Shown here piece after piece: positions 1-12,457 of a DNA stretch of 64,000 nucleotides. The stretch comes from Capra hircus. Lineage: Eukaryota > Chordata > Mammalia > Artiodactyla > Bovidae. Numbering within the stretch: the first letter of the stretch is position 1; every line of letters begins with the position of its first letter. The position numbers and the translations under genes were made by a program. A model generated the notes under the pieces. That model did no database searches. It was not told the origin of the DNA and saw nothing but the letters and a program-made list of their open reading frames with translations. Location: contig NW_017189517.1 in the NCBI RefSeq assembly GCF_001704415.2, positions 11,047,167-11,111,166 on the forward strand. The letters are read 5' to 3'.

Positions 1-1185
1 TTTTAAAGTTTTTTTGATTTAGTTTCGGTTTTCTGGATTTTTAAAACCCCCTTGAGGAATTGCTCTTGGGACTTAGGGGATCTTCTATTTACTGGTGGCA
101 GATATCCTCTCTGGCACTAGATTGACTTGCAAGGGAGTCCTAGGCATTTGGAATTAGTTGTAAGTAATAAGGAGGGTTAGCAGTTGTCCCTTAAAAAGCG
201 TGTTGGAGTGCGAGCATTAGCACATTGAAGAAACCACCTTTGAGTCACAGTCACTCTATCTGTGTCACACAGGTCTCAAATGCTTCAGAATATCGACAGA
301 GTAAGCATTATTGATGCTTGTGGGGTGAACCAAAATCCATGTCATCTTTTCACGTGAATTTCATCATCCATATGTTTGATTTTTATTACTTCATACTGTT
401 GTCTTTTTTCTGGTTGCATGTTGGCATTGCAAGTTCTGAGAGTTACTATTTTCCTTAAATAATAGATTTTTTTCCCTAGCTTCTTCAAGGATTAGAATGA
501 ATGTCTGATCTTTTTCTGTTTCATAAATCAGTATTGTAGGGCATCTTTGTAGAAACTTGCGTTATGTTTACACTTCCATTTGGAAATAAGGACCACTTAT
601 GTACATTTAACTTTCAGCCTCCTTTCTTTTCGTTAATCATCTATTTGACCCAAGTCTTTGACCTTTCCCCCATTTTTATCAGTCCTGCTGGTGATTGGAC
701 AACTATTTAAGTATCATCATAGACAGTTTCTCTATCCTGTTAAAAATCTTTGTGCTTATATATCATGACATTACTTTGTAATTATAAATTCCTTTTAACT
801 TGTCAAAATCTTGCTTGAATTAAAGACTTGCTTAAATGCAAAATTTGGATTTTTACTTAACGGAAGTTGTTTTGCTGATTTACACTGCGACTTAATTCTA
901 GTCAATATAACTGACTTTAATATGCTATTGCTTAGAGGCTCACAGTCCAGGGCATGATTTCTGTTTTTGATCTTCTTAAGAGTCCTCCTGCCCACACGCA
1001 TACACATAAAAATCAGTTTTGTTGCTTTATGACTTCTACTTCATTACTCTGGAGACTTGTGCAGAATGTTCTTTCTTTGAAAAGAAAGCTCATTAAAAAA
1101 TGAAGGGAGTTTAATATTTTCTTTTTAAGTATATTTATAGTCATAGAGCAATTTGAAGCAGAAGGAACATTGACATTTTAATTCT

Positions 1186-1301
1186 GTTTTTTTGGCTACG
1201 CCACACAGCATGCAAGATTTTAGTTCCTTGATCAGAGACTGAACTTGTGCCCCCGCAGTGGAAGTGTGGAGTCCCGACCACTGGACCACCAAGGAATTGC
1301 T
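1186..1301 (-). repeat. CHR-type tRNA-derived SINE fragment
   Basis: Read on the minus strand it carries the cetartiodactyl CHR hallmarks: a start like AGCAATTCCTTGGTGGTCCA, then GTGGTCGGGACTCC, then a 3' part with TTGGCTACGCC. It is truncated and diverged. Confidence 0.75.
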
Positions 1302-2399
1302 AGTTTTTCCTGTTAGTTTTAGATCTTAGAGGATTGTTAAGCTGAACTCCTCAACTGATAAAAAGTGTTGAGATCTTGAACATAATTAAAGCAAATATTT
1401 AGGTAAATTTTCCCATAGAGAAAAAAATTATCTGTTCTATTTTATGTGATGTTTTGTGTAGATTTACTACTAAACAATAGAAATTAGGAAAAGCATATAT
1501 ACTTTGTTGATTTGAAGTAACATTTCTACCCTCTTTAATAATTCATCAACTTGTTGTGGAAGATATTTACATGTGCATATTATAAAACAATTTGATATAA
1601 TCATAAAATAGGCATTTAAAATTGTTTGTAGCGTCAGTAACAATAACATTAGTGTGATCTTCACCATATAAGCCTCTGTACTTATCCTAAAGAAATGTTC
1701 CATGAACTATTAAATTTTCCTGGATATATGAACAGCCATAACAGTGTTAACACACCCTATCTAGTTTTTCTTCGGAATGAAAAGTAAATTTTTCTGATTA
1801 AAAAAAACCTGTAAAAAGAACATACAACCATAAAAAATTATAAAGGAATTAAATTCCAGTACCTCTTTTAATTTTAATATTTTGAAGAATTTTTTGTGTA
1901 TACACACACACATTATAGTTTACATACTTTTAGACTAGCTATTCAGATTTTTATTTGCTTACTGCCTAGTTGAGAAATTGCCTAGGGATTCCAAATACCA
2001 TGTTTAAATCTAAGATAGTCTCGATTTTAAGATTTACCACTACTTTTTGTACTGCTAAGAAAGAAGACACTGTCAGTTATAGCTGTAAGTTGCTGGCAAC
2101 TGTCATATGTCAATTTCAGGAGGTATTAAGATGTGTATATATATATCCTTCAAAAATAAAATGTTATATATTCAGTGACCTTTTCCATCACTAAAGATCT
2201 ATGATATTTTTTAAAAAGGCAGTAAGTGTGCAAATGTATTTTCTCTATTGTGAGTTCAATTTTGTAGTAATTTTTTTTACTAAAATAGTTTAATTTTAAG
2301 AAATGAGACAGCCACTATGGAGAACAGTATGGAGATTTCTGTAAAAACGAGTACTAAAACTACCATATGACCCAGCAATCCCACTACTGAGCGTATACC

Positions 2400-2530
2400 T
2401 TGTTGTTGTTTAGTTGCTAAGTCATGTCCGGCTCTTTTGCAACCTCATGATCTGTAGCCCACCAGGCTCCTATGTCCATGAGATTTTCCAGGCATGAATA
2501 CTGGAGTGGGTTGCTGTTTCCTTTTCCAGG
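2400..2530 (-). repeat. Bov-type SINE inserted in L1
   Basis: The minus strand reads the common Bov-A/Bov-tA body (CCTGGAAAAGGAAACAGCAA and CTCCAGTATTC). Similar short direct repeats, GCGTATACCT and GCATATACT, flank it where the L1 sequence is interrupted. Confidence 0.8.
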
Positions 2531-2991
2531 AGCATATACTCTGAGAAAACCACAATTTTAAAAGACACATGTACCCCAGTGTTCATTACAGCACCGTCTA
2601 CAGTAGCTAGGACGTGGAAGCAACCTAGATATCCAGCGACAAGATGAATGGATAAAGAAGTTGTGGTACATGTATACAATGTGGTACATGTATACAATTA
2701 GTCAGCCATAAAGTCAGTTCTAGTGAAGTGGATAAATCTAGACCTTGTTATACAGCATGAAGTAGGTCAGAAAGAGAAAAACAAGTATCATGTATTAACA
2801 TACATACAGAATATAGAAAAATGGTGTGTGATGCTGGGAGCTCAAATCAGGTGTCTGTGACAACGTAGAGGAGTGGATGGGGTGGGAGGTGGGAGGGAGG
2901 TTTAAGAGGGAGGGGACACATATATACCTGTGGCTGATTCATGTTGATGTACAGCAGAAACACACACAACATTGTAAAGCAATTACCTTCT

Positions 2992-3120
2992 GCTAAGCTG
3001 CTAAGTCGCTTCAGTCGTGTCCGACTCTGTGCGACCCCATGGACTGCAGCACACCAGGCTCCTCCATCCATGGGATTTCCCAGGCAAGAGTGCTGGAGTG
3101 GGGTGCCATTGCCTTCTCTG
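2992..3120 (-). repeat. Bov-type SINE with clear target-site duplication
   Basis: This is a low-divergence ruminant SINE on the minus strand. It is bounded by a perfect 11-bp direct repeat, AATTACCTTCT, at 2981-2991 and 3121-3131. That proves a late insertion into the L1 fragment. Confidence 0.9.
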
Positions 3121-3347
3121 AATTACCTTCTAATTAAAAATAAATTTTTTTTTAAAAAAGAGGAAAGCCTCAGGAGGGAAAGTTGTCAGATGAGTAAATT
3201 TTTTGTGGGCCGTAATCAAAGGAAAAATTAGCCTGATTTATGATGTGTTCAGACTAAATGGCTTACCTTAAAATGAAATTGTTCTTAGGATTTTAAATCT
3301 TGTAGAAAACTTTTTTGAGTTAGGAATTATCTCAATGTACATTTGGG

Positions 3348-3561
3348 AGGGCTTCGCTGATGGCTCAGTGGTAAAGAATCCACCTGCCGACACAGGAGAT
3401 ACGGGTTTGATGCCTGGATCAGGAAGATCCCCTGGAGAAGGAATCGGCAACCTACCCCAGTGTTCTTGCCTGAGAAATCCCATGGACAGGGGAGCCTGGC
3501 AGGCTACAGTCCATGGGGTCGCAAAAGAGTTGGACACAACTAAACAACAGCAACAACACAT
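3348..3561 (+). repeat. Bov-tA SINE
   Basis: A nearly full ruminant tRNA-derived SINE: GGCTTCGCTGATGGCTCAGT, GATCAGGAAGATCCCCTGGA, CATGGACAGGGGAGCCTGGC, ending GTTGGACACAACTAAACAAC with a CAACAG-rich tail. Confidence 0.92.
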
Positions 3562-4437
3562 TTGAGAACAATGAGGGGCAGAGGGATTAAGTGACTTACC
3601 CAAGATCATGCAGGCCTTTGATTTGAACCCAGACCTTTAATTCTATGCAGAAGAGTCTTACTTGGGACAACTTTTTAACTGACTTGGATCCTCTGATATC
3701 GGCTTCCTATTATATCTTCATCAGTTTTGCATGCAAAGACAATTCATTTTGCCAATTATGGGATTTTCCCTCAATTATAATCAAGATTCATAAAACTGTA
3801 AATTTCAGTCTTAATCTTGGAGGTCACTTGGTTAGTAGCTTGATTAGGACAACTGTTTAATACATGAAAGGTGCAAATTATTTATAGCGATTTGTTATTT
3901 GTAAGAAGCTGGCTTTTTGAGTGAGTTTGTTAAAGAAAAATGCAGAAAATATTGGAGTAGTTTCTTAAAGTATCTCTTCTAAGAAGAGGTCAGTAGCTTT
4001 CAATCTGTATATTTATTTAGTCAATTGCTTTAAGGTATGCTTTTTTCTTCAGAACAGTTAAAGTTTAAATGTAGAGTACCACTTTGATGTGGTCTAAAGC
4101 TTATCTTCTGTAAACCTATTTATATATATATATAAAGCAAGTGAAGTGATTTATGCACTTCTCCTGCTTATTGAACTTAGACCATTGGACACTGATGGGG
4201 GAAAGAATTTGTTCAGTTTAAATTGGCAGGATGGGGATGTGTACTGTCCACAGTGTAAAGAAACTCTAACAGAAAGGTCAAAAGTGTACTTTCTCATCCT
4301 CGCCTGTGGATTTTTACTTTGATGTAGTCCTTGTTGCGCAGCTTAGGTTTTATACAAGTACCCTGACTCATAGAACATGAAGGAAGTAGTCACGTTTGGC
4401 CCCATGAAACCACACATTTTATTTTTTAAAAAATGGA

Positions 4438-4600
4438 GGGATTTCCCTGGTGGTCCAGTGGCTAAGACTCTGCACTCCCAATGCAGGGGGCCTGGGTTCG
4501 ATCCCTGGTCAGGGAACTAGAGCCTACATGCTGCAACTAAGAGTTCCCATGCCACAGCTAAGACCTGGTACAGCCACATAAATAAATATTTTTAAAAAAG
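4438..4600 (+). repeat. CHR-2 type SINE
   Basis: It starts GGATTTCCCTGGTGGTCCAG, has a tRNA-Glu-like B box (GGGTTCGATCCCTGGTCAGG) and ends in an A-rich tail. The family is shared by ruminants, whales and hippos. Confidence 0.88.
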
Positions 4601-5799
4601 AAAGTAAGTTTGATAAAATGGAAACACAGACACTAAGGGTATGTATTTGTAAACCCAAAGAGCTTCTCTGGGAATTTTATGTGAAACAGTGACATTCTGA
4701 GTTAAGGACAGATTGGGCTCTCCCATGCCAGTGCCATCATCTCATGAAGGTTGAAGTACTTGAGAGTCACTCAGTAGTGAAATGCAGCAGGTAGACAGTG
4801 GGACCCTTGACCTAGACGGGAATGGAGGGAGTGAGGGAAAGTCCTCTGGCGGGGTAATGGATTCATGGTTGCCATTTGTATGTGATTTGGGAACATGTAC
4901 CTGTATTCTAGCATAGTGGACTGTAACATTTTTCTTAAATGAATGTTCTGTTTTAGCCTGCATTTTAAAAGTTGTTTGTGTTTTCATCAAAGAAGCCTTA
5001 GAAGCTAAAACCCTTGGGGCAAACACGAAAATGGAGATTTAGATCTACCAGATCAGCAGTGTCTTGCATACTTGGAGTTCTCTTGTCTGTTTCCCTATTA
5101 CCGTCGCCTTTGAATCACAGGGTTTTTTCCATGATTTCATACTTTCCATACTTTTCAGTTCTCAGATCTTTCCTCTGTACAAAAGGGTCAATTGAAGTTG
5201 GAGTGTAATACCAAATTTTAACAGAAGATGCCGCTGTTTACCTTGATTTGTTGTGCTCATTGCAAGCTTCAGGTTTTATACACTTTTTGTTTTCTATTCT
5301 GTTTGAAACTCTAGGTTTTAAGTTAGAATAAGAGATGGCAATGAGAAGTGATATGCAAGGGTGTTTTGATGTTGGAAGTCATACTTTTGTATCTTATATT
5401 CGTTTGCATCACTGTGTTCTGTTGGCCCATTTGTGTTTTTCAAAAATAACACTGCCATCAAATATGGATATGTATATAGAAGCATTCAGGCACACCTTGT
5501 TTTATTGTGCTTCATTTTATAGTGCATTTTTTTAAATAAGTTGAAGGTTTTGGGCAGTTCTGTGTCAAGCAAGTCTATTGATGCCATTTTTCCAGCAACG
5601 CTTTTGCACTCTTTGCATCTGTGAATTACATTTTGGTAATTCACACAATAGTTCAAGCTTTCATTATTATTATATTTGTTATGGTGATTTGTGATTAGTG
5701 ATCTTTGATGTTACCATTACAAAAAGATTAAGACTCACTGAAGGCTCCGATGATGGTTAGAATTTTTATTTATATATATTTGGGGGGAGGTTGTACCTT

Positions 5800-6492
5800 A
5801 GTTTCATGTTTTATTTTTAAAGAAACTGCTGATTTCCAGAGTGCCTGTACACTCACATGAAGTATAAATGGTCCAGTTTGTCTGCATCCTCCACAGTGTT
5901 TGCTGTCATTACTTTATTTTCTTTTAAATGAATTTTTATTGGAATATAGTTGATTTACAATGTTGTGTTAGTTTCAGGTGTACAGCAGTGAATCAGTTAT
6001 ACATACACATATGCATGCGTGCATGCTAAGTCGCTTCAGTTGCGTCTGACCCTTTGCAACGCTGTGGCCTGTAGCCCGCCAAGCTCCCTTGTCCATGGGA
6101 TTCTCCAAGCGAGAATCCTGGAGTGGGTTGCCACGCCCTCCAGGGCAAATTCCCAAACCCACATCTTGTCTACCAGGCGGGTTCTTTACTACTAGCACCA
6201 CCTGAGAAGCCCCGCATAGGCATATGTCCATTTTTTTAAGTCTTTTCACATAGAGGCCATTATAGAGTATTGAGTGGAGTTCCCTGCACTACACACAGTA
6301 GGTCCTTATTATCTATTTTATATATAGTAGTGTGCATCTGTCAATCCTAATCTCCCCATGTATCCCTCTCCCCCCTTACCCCTGGTAATCCTAAGTTTGT
6401 TTTCTACGTCTTTGATTCTATTTCTGTTTTGTAAATAGGTTCATTTGTACCATTTTTTTAAGATTCCACATATAAATGATAACATTTTCTAG
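5800..6492 (-). repeat. L1 LINE fragments (minus strand) inside Tigger
   Basis: The + strand shows the reverse complement of L1 3' sequence, including GATTTACAATGTTGTGTTAG, GGAGTTCCCTGCACTACACA and ATCTATTTTATATATAGTAG. It separates the two Tigger halves and is itself split by a Bov-tA SINE. Confidence 0.75.
6014..6213 (-). repeat. Bov-tA SINE inside L1
   Basis: Minus-strand Bov-tA body, ending on the + strand with CACCTGAGAAGCCCC. It is the innermost layer of a three-level nest: Tigger, then L1, then SINE. Confidence 0.88.
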
Positions 6493-6827
6493 CAATAAAG
6501 TATTTTTAAATTAAGTAATGTATACTGTTTTTCAGACATAATGCTGTTTCACACTTCATAGACTACAGTACAGTGTAAATGTAACTTTTATGTCCATTGA
6601 GAAACCAAAAAATTTGTGTGACTTACTTTATTGCGACATTCATGTTATCATGATGGTCTGGAACCAAACCCCAAATATCTCTGAAGTATTCCTACATGTA
6701 AAAGTAGAAAGTCTTCTTATCCCTTGTCACTGCTCAGAGGTAATTGCAGTTATAAGCTTTTTAGAAATGCTGAACAGAAATGGCTTCATAGGCAGCACAT
6801 TGCTCTACAACTTGGTGTTTTAGTTAC

Positions 6828-7310
6828 TGTTGTTCATGACAGTATGTACAGATTGTCAGATTCTTTTTAATAGCTGCACAGTATTACACTGTGTGGATGA
6901 ACTTAAATAATTCCCTGTCAATAGACATGTTGGTTGTCTCCAGTTTTTGTTGAGAATGTGAAAATATTCTGCATTTTCTTCTGGTCTGCTTATGGCTTTA
7001 TTTTTTATGTTTAGATTGTAATCCATCTGGAATTTATTTTTGTGTATGCTATGAGGTAGGGATCATACATTATTTTTTTCCCAAATGGATTACTAGTTGA
7101 TGAAACACCATTTATTGAATAATTCATCTTTTTCTTACTGACTTGAAATAGCCAACTTTCTCATGTACTAAATCCTCATGTATTTCTGGGTCTGTTTCTG
7201 GGTTCCATTCTGTTCCTTGATCTCTTTGTCTGTTACTGTGCTGTACAGCACCATTCTAGTTGGCAGGACTTTGGTATGGTTTGCTCTCTGGTAGGGCAAG
7301 TCTAAGCTCT
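6828..7310 (-). repeat. L1 LINE fragment
   Basis: The + strand shows reverse-complement L1 sequence, such as TTTAGATTGTAATCCATCTG, GATGAAACACCATTTATTGA and CAGGACTTTGGTATGGTTTG. It is old and truncated. Confidence 0.7.
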
Positions 7311-7954
7311 TTCATTCACTGTTCTTTCTCTAGTTTTCTGTCTTGAATCCAGCAGAGCTGAATTGCGATCATTATCACCAGCTAGAGTGGGTGTGGAGTG
7401 TTCCTTTTTGAAACTCCTTTAATGGTTTCTACTAGATTCTGTGATAGCATAAGACTAGGCGCCTAAGAGGTATGCTTTAAAGGACTACTGATCAGACCTG
7501 ATTTCCCAGACTGCTGAAGATGGCCTGGGCCTCAGCTACACTTTTGAGGGACATATCTTTGGAGTTGAGTGTGATATAGACCAGATTCTACAGTTTGATT
7601 GACTCATGGGAATGGTCCAGGGCCAGAACCAGACACCTGTCATGCTAATAAATTCTTTCGTAGTTCAGAAATTACTGAGACGGAAGATGGGTGGCTGCTG
7701 TAATATTGCCCACTCAAAAATGCGTGTGCCCCATTTTTAGGACTCTTCAAAGCATCAAATCAGTAGTGGCCAATTAGAACTTATTAATTTTTTGTCATTC
7801 ATTTCTAGAAACATAATTCTTAGAGTATCATAACGCTGTGACATGAGATTGCTAACTTCTTAAATCTCCTAGTTCCCATTTGATAACTTGAAATGTGTGT
7901 GTATTATATGGAAGGATATACATGTATATTTATACTTTTTTTTTTTTTAATTAG

Positions 7955-8056
<102 letters not shown>

Positions 8057-8467
8057 TAGGTGTACGGTTAGGTTGTTTATTTGATGCTTTTCTCATTTCT
8101 TGAGGCAAGCTCATAGATAAACTTCCTCTTAGGGAAAGGTATGTATCTTGAGGGAGAAAGAAAGAACACTCCATACCAAGAGTCATACTGTGCTTTCAAT
8201 CCATCACCAAGAGGCAGTTTAGATAGTTATTTATGTACTCAAACACAAGTTATTTAGCCCTTGGAAACAATCTAAGTTAGGCATCTAAGCTAGGTCATAT
8301 AGCAAAGAGGCCACAGAATCCAACATTAAACTTCAAATCTCTTGTTGCCAAGTACTGTTGGTATGCTTCTGTGGGGATCTAATTTGGGATCCTTCAAAAG
8401 AATATATGAAGGGAAAGCCTCCTTTTAAAAACTAGATCACACATAGTTTCTTAAAAGATAAACAGTA

Positions 8468-8690
8468 TAATGTAGTGACTGAAAGTGTGGGTTCTGGAAG
8501 TGAGAACTTCGATTCAATGCTTGACTCAGTGCTTCCTAACTTCGTGACCTTGGGCAGGTTCTTTAACTTCTCTGTCTCCCATATGTATGGTGGGATGATA
8601 CTGGCAACCACCTCAGAGAATTAAAAGGGTCAAGTGATACTAATCGTGTAGAACTCTTTGAGCAGTTTCTGGTAGTTCGAACACTTCAAA
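8468..8690 (+). repeat. MIR SINE
   Basis: The core region carries the MIR hallmarks: TGTGACCTTGGGCAGGTTCT-like sequence, then TTAACTTCTCTGTCTCCC, then a GATGATACTGGCAACCACCT-type continuation. Ancient mammalian repeat. Confidence 0.8.
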
Positions 8691-8939
8691 TATACTATTA
8701 TTTTAAGGAATCACAAAAAGAGTTTGAAATACATCAAAAATCTTCCACTATAGACGTTTAGCTGAGATAATAGAGCTATTAAAATGTTTGAGTATTATTC
8801 TTCTGATACACTGAAATGATTTTTGAGTAACCTGTGATAAATGATGGACTGCTATGATTTGTTTTTCAGCTGCCAGTTATTTTATTTTTTTTGCTGATAG
8901 ACACAGTACCAGATATAAAGGCATAAACTTACAAAAGTT

Positions 8940-9300
8940 TCACAAGAATCCTGTGAGGTAGATATTGTCATTCTCATTTTATAGATCAAGAAACTAAAGA
9001 CTCAGAAAGGTTGAAGGACTTGTCCAAAGTCACTCTGCCGGCAGAGGGAAAGAAAGTTACAGTGTTAGTCACTCAGTCATGTCTGACTCTTTGCGACCCC
9101 ATGGTCTGTCCATGGGATTCTCCAAGCAAGAATACTGGAGTGGATTGACATTCCCTTCTCCAGGGGATCTTCCCAACCAAGGGATTGAACCCAGGCCTCC
9201 TGCATTGCAGGCAGAATCTTTACCATCTGGGCTACCAGGGAAGCTGGCGAATGATAGAACTTGAATTTAAATTTAGGTCTATCTAGCTCCAAAGTTCTTT
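8940..9300 (-). repeat. MIR SINE interrupted by Bov-tA
   Basis: The + strand reads the MIR reverse complement (CATTTTATAGATCAAGAAAC, then GACTTGTCCAAAGTCACTC). It resumes as AACTTGAATTTAAATTTAGG after the Bov-tA insertion. Confidence 0.7.
9062..9243 (-). repeat. Bov-tA SINE
   Basis: Minus-strand ruminant SINE. On the + strand it runs from AGTGTTAGTCACTCAGTCAT to CTGGGCTACCAGGGAAGC. Confidence 0.9.
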
Positions 9301-9837
9301 TCTTCCTCTGGTTTTTAGATTTTAATGCTTATAGCTTACTTACATGACTGAGTATCTGTAAGGCAATTTTAACATACAACACTTGTGTCAAATTCTATGG
9401 CCTCATATCAGAGTCATGCCAAACTAAGGTTGTCTTCCTCAACATCTTTGAAAACTTCAAAGGAGAAATTGTAAGCTGTTGACTCTTCTCCCTTTCTGCC
9501 AGGCATGTCCTCCTTCCCTTTCAGCATGCTTTGTCCATATTTAGAAGTCATCTGAAGCCCTTACTCCTAGAATCAGTTTTTAGTGCTGGAAGGGACCTAG
9601 CCTTCAAAGCTTTCTGATTCCATTTGACCTTGCCTTTCCTACCTAGTGGCTTTCCCACTGCATAGCTCTGTGATCTTACAAGTTCTTTGCTTCTGAAATA
9701 ACTTAGAGTAAGCTCATTTATTGTGGAAAAAAATCAAGATGCAGAAGTTGGGTGAAGTTGTTTCTTAGGGGTAAGATTATGGATTATTTAGACTTTCTAT
9801 TTCAGTTTGTCTCTATGAGTAGTTTCCTTTTTTTTTT

Positions 9838-9985
9838 CTAGTTAGTAGCTGAGAATATGGGCTTTGAACCCTGAAAACCTCTCTTCAAGTCTATCTACTT
9901 GACTATTTTTATAACTTTAAGCAAATCATTTGACCTCTGAACCTCTTTTTTTCATTTATTAAGTAAAGAGGTAGCTATTTGATAT
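9838..9985 (+). repeat. MIR SINE fragment
   Basis: It contains the MIR-like order GAATATGGGCTTTGAACC, AAGCAAATCATTTGACCTCT and GAACCTCTTTTTTTCA. Diverged. Confidence 0.6.
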
Positions 9986-10375
9986 AAAATAAACTCTCAA
10001 TAATAGTTGTAATTCTCATTCTTTTATTTTTAAACAGTAATGATACCATACTGTGGATACTATAATTTTGTGTGGCAAATATTTAATCTTTGATTTGTAT
10101 AAACTGTCTCATAGTACTAAGTCTTTGATTATGATTTAGACAAGCTTTTGCAGCTACTTAGTATTCGAGCCAAGACTAGACTCCAGTTTCTCTGTCTCAT
10201 AATTCAGTGCTACTTTCAAACTATAACTCCATCCCATGGTTCTGATTGCCACATCAGTGAGCCACAGTTACTGATGGGAAAATATTATCCTTCAGATGTG
10301 CTAGCTGGGCTAGAGAAAATGCTGAGCAAACCACATGGTGGGTGGTGAAACAATTATTGGTTCATTACTTGATTG

Positions 10376-10588
10376 CAGTTGGCCCTTGAACAACATGGGT
10401 TTGAACTGTGTGAGTCCACTCATATGCGCATTTTTTTATATCTGTGCTACACTACTACACAATCTGTAGTTGGTCGAATCTGTGAATATGGAGGAACTGT
10501 GGATACAGCCGGCTGTAAAGGCATATATGGTTTTCAAGTGTGTGGAAGCTTGGTGTCCCTAGCCTCCTTGTCGTTCAAGGGTCAAATG
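10376..10588. mobile_element. Tigger-type MITE with 16-bp terminal inverted repeats
   Basis: The left end CAGTTGGCCCTTGAAC (10376-10391) mirrors the right end GTTCAAGGGTCAAATG (10573-10588), with mismatches. The body is about 210 bp and non-coding. A related copy with the same end sequence lies at 22.57 kb. The Tigger/pogo assignment is inferred from the end sequence. Confidence 0.65.
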
Positions 10589-11545
10589 TGTATTCAATTT
10601 TCCTAAAGATTTAGGTTACAGTATCTTTTGAGAATAGAGAAATTAGTTGTAATATGAGGAAGAGAGTATTGTATGTGAACTATTGTAGTAATATGTATAT
10701 TATAAAATACATGCAGTTATAAAATTACAGATTACATAAGGTGAGGTTTAAAAAATTTCGAATGTTTCTTTCAAACCTCCCTTGATAACCACCGACTTAG
10801 AAAAGTATAGAGAACATCATACCTGATGCTATAGGTATGTGACAGAGAAATGAGGACTGCAAATAAATACTATAACATGAGTCTTCTTATGACTGATTAT
10901 AATCAGTATGTGAAATGCTACCTCATTCCCAAGAATAGATAGGACTCTTCTCTACCTTAGACAGTTAAGGCAGTATTTCCTCTAAGGGTTCTTTTAGCTA
11001 TAAAATTCTAAGAGGTAGAAATTGGGATAAGGGTTTATGGTAGCAGGAAGCATTGGTATCTTTTTTTTAGTTTAGTCCAAGAATATGAGCACATGCAGAT
11101 CAATTTCAGCCTACCAAGAAAATGGGGGTTTTAATAGCATTCCATATGGTAAGTTAAATGCATGATTTTGGAGTTCTTGTACAAATTATAGTTTTTAAAT
11201 GTTAGAGTTGGAATACATATTAGTATATTTCTACATGGGAAACTGAGGCCCAGAGAAAATTTTCAACTTGCCTGAGATTATTCTGTTTAAGTAATAGAAA
11301 GTCTTTTTAAAAATTGAACATATGGGTCACATTTTATTTTAAAAATTCCATTGCAGTGAAAATTTTATATTAAAGAGTTTCAAATCCCAACAGATGGCCT
11401 ATTTGTTTAAATCAGGGTTTGATATAGTAAAGTAGGTTAAAACAAGAATTTGGAGAAATCCTTAGAGTTTGTTATGATGTGACTTTAAACTATAATTGGA
11501 AACACTGATTCATTGTACTGATTTTCATTTCTCTTTTTCTTCCAG

Positions 11546-11563
11546 AATGTCTTGATTGTCGAA
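11546..11563 (+). CDS. HPRT1: HPRT1 exon 5 (residues 129-134)
   Basis: This is an 18-bp micro-exon encoding NVLIVE, the first half of the PRPP-binding motif. The acceptor CTTTTTCTTCCAG and the donor GAA|GTAAGT are both strong. It is far too short to be found by length alone. Its identity rests on the known 18-bp HPRT1 exon 5, the phase, and its place between exons 4 and 6. Confidence 0.96.
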
Positions 11564-11896
11564 GTAAGTTTTACATATTTTTAATATGGTGTTTATGATT
11601 TTCTAACTTTGTATACGCAGTCCTAAAGGTAACCCAGGGAAAGAAATTCCTTTTCATCAGTTTTCGTGATGGGCTTGTGTTATAAGGGAATGAGATTGTT
11701 TGTAAGAAGTATTTAGTAATTTATTTTTAAGTTAAATTGAATAGTGGAAACATTATGGTATATATCTTACCCCTCTCTTTTTGGCTTGGAATTTAAAACT
11801 TTCTTTTAAAGTTACATATATCATTCCCATCCATGTTTTTATGCTTCTCTTGCGTATATATAATCATATACAAAGCATATCTTTTGATAATTTACA

Positions 11897-12088
11897 CGTG
11901 AAAGTCACTCAGTTGTGTCCGACTCTTTGTGACCCCATGGACTGTATAGTCTATGAAATTCTCCAGGCCAAAATACTGGATTGGGTAACCTTTACCTTCT
12001 CCGGGGGATCTTTCTGACCCAGGAATCAAACCGGGGTCTCCTGCACTGCAGGTGAATTCTTTACCAACCAAGCTATCAGGGAAGCCCG
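11897..12088 (-). repeat. Bov-tA SINE
   Basis: Full minus-strand element. Its + strand runs from GTGAAAGTCACTCAGTTGTG to GCTATCAGGGAAGCCC. Confidence 0.9.
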
Positions 12089-12457
12089 TAGTCTCTATAT
12101 GTTCTCTCTTGCAACTTGTTATTCTCACTCAGAATTGGTTTTGAGGTTATTCATGTTAAGACATATAGAGTTACTTGACCTTAAAATTCATCATAACATT
12201 GCAGTGTATGAATCAACCTATTTGTTGCCCTACAAATAGGGAGTTTGCTTCCAATTTTCCCTACTACAACAGGATTGCTAAGAGCATCCTTGTGATGTCC
12301 CGTGTGCATGTGTTTGAGTACCCTCTGGATGTAATGACTTGGTTGTAGAATTTGTACATTTTCAATTTGACTGTTATTGCCAAGTTACTCAGCAAAGTAC
12401 TATACAGAATAAATTCTCACTCTTTTCTATAAAATGATACAAGGCTTAAGGGCAGCA

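Larger units (their letters stand above)
2304..3158 (+). repeat. L1 LINE 3' end with two SINE insertions
   Basis: The stretch follows the typical mammalian L1 3' end: CCACTATGGAGAACAGTATG, CCCAGCAATCCCACTACTGA, GTGTTCATTACAGCACCGTC, then a purine-rich 3' UTR and an A-rich tail. Two Bov SINEs interrupt it at about 2.4-2.53 and 2.99-3.12 kb. A perfect tandem 18-bp duplication lies at 2663-2698. Confidence 0.8.
5487..6695 (+). mobile_element. Tigger1-like DNA transposon, split by L1 sequence
   Basis: The left part (about 5487-5757) begins with the terminal inverted repeat CAGGCACACCTTGTTTTATT. The right part (about 6497-6695) ends with the matching inverted repeat ATCTCTGAAGTATTCCTAC. Both parts resemble the ends of the Tigger1 MITE-like deletion product. 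No transposase is left. The family name is from memory of the consensus. Confidence 0.75.
1..7954 (+). other. HPRT1: HPRT1 intron 3 (3' part)
   Basis: This is non-coding, AT-rich intron sequence. It holds a CHR-type SINE, an L1 3' end with two Bov SINEs, a Bov-tA, a CHR-2, a Tigger element split by L1 sequence, and another L1 fragment. The stretches 1-1185, 1302-2303 and 7311-7954 show nothing I recognise. Confidence 0.9.
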
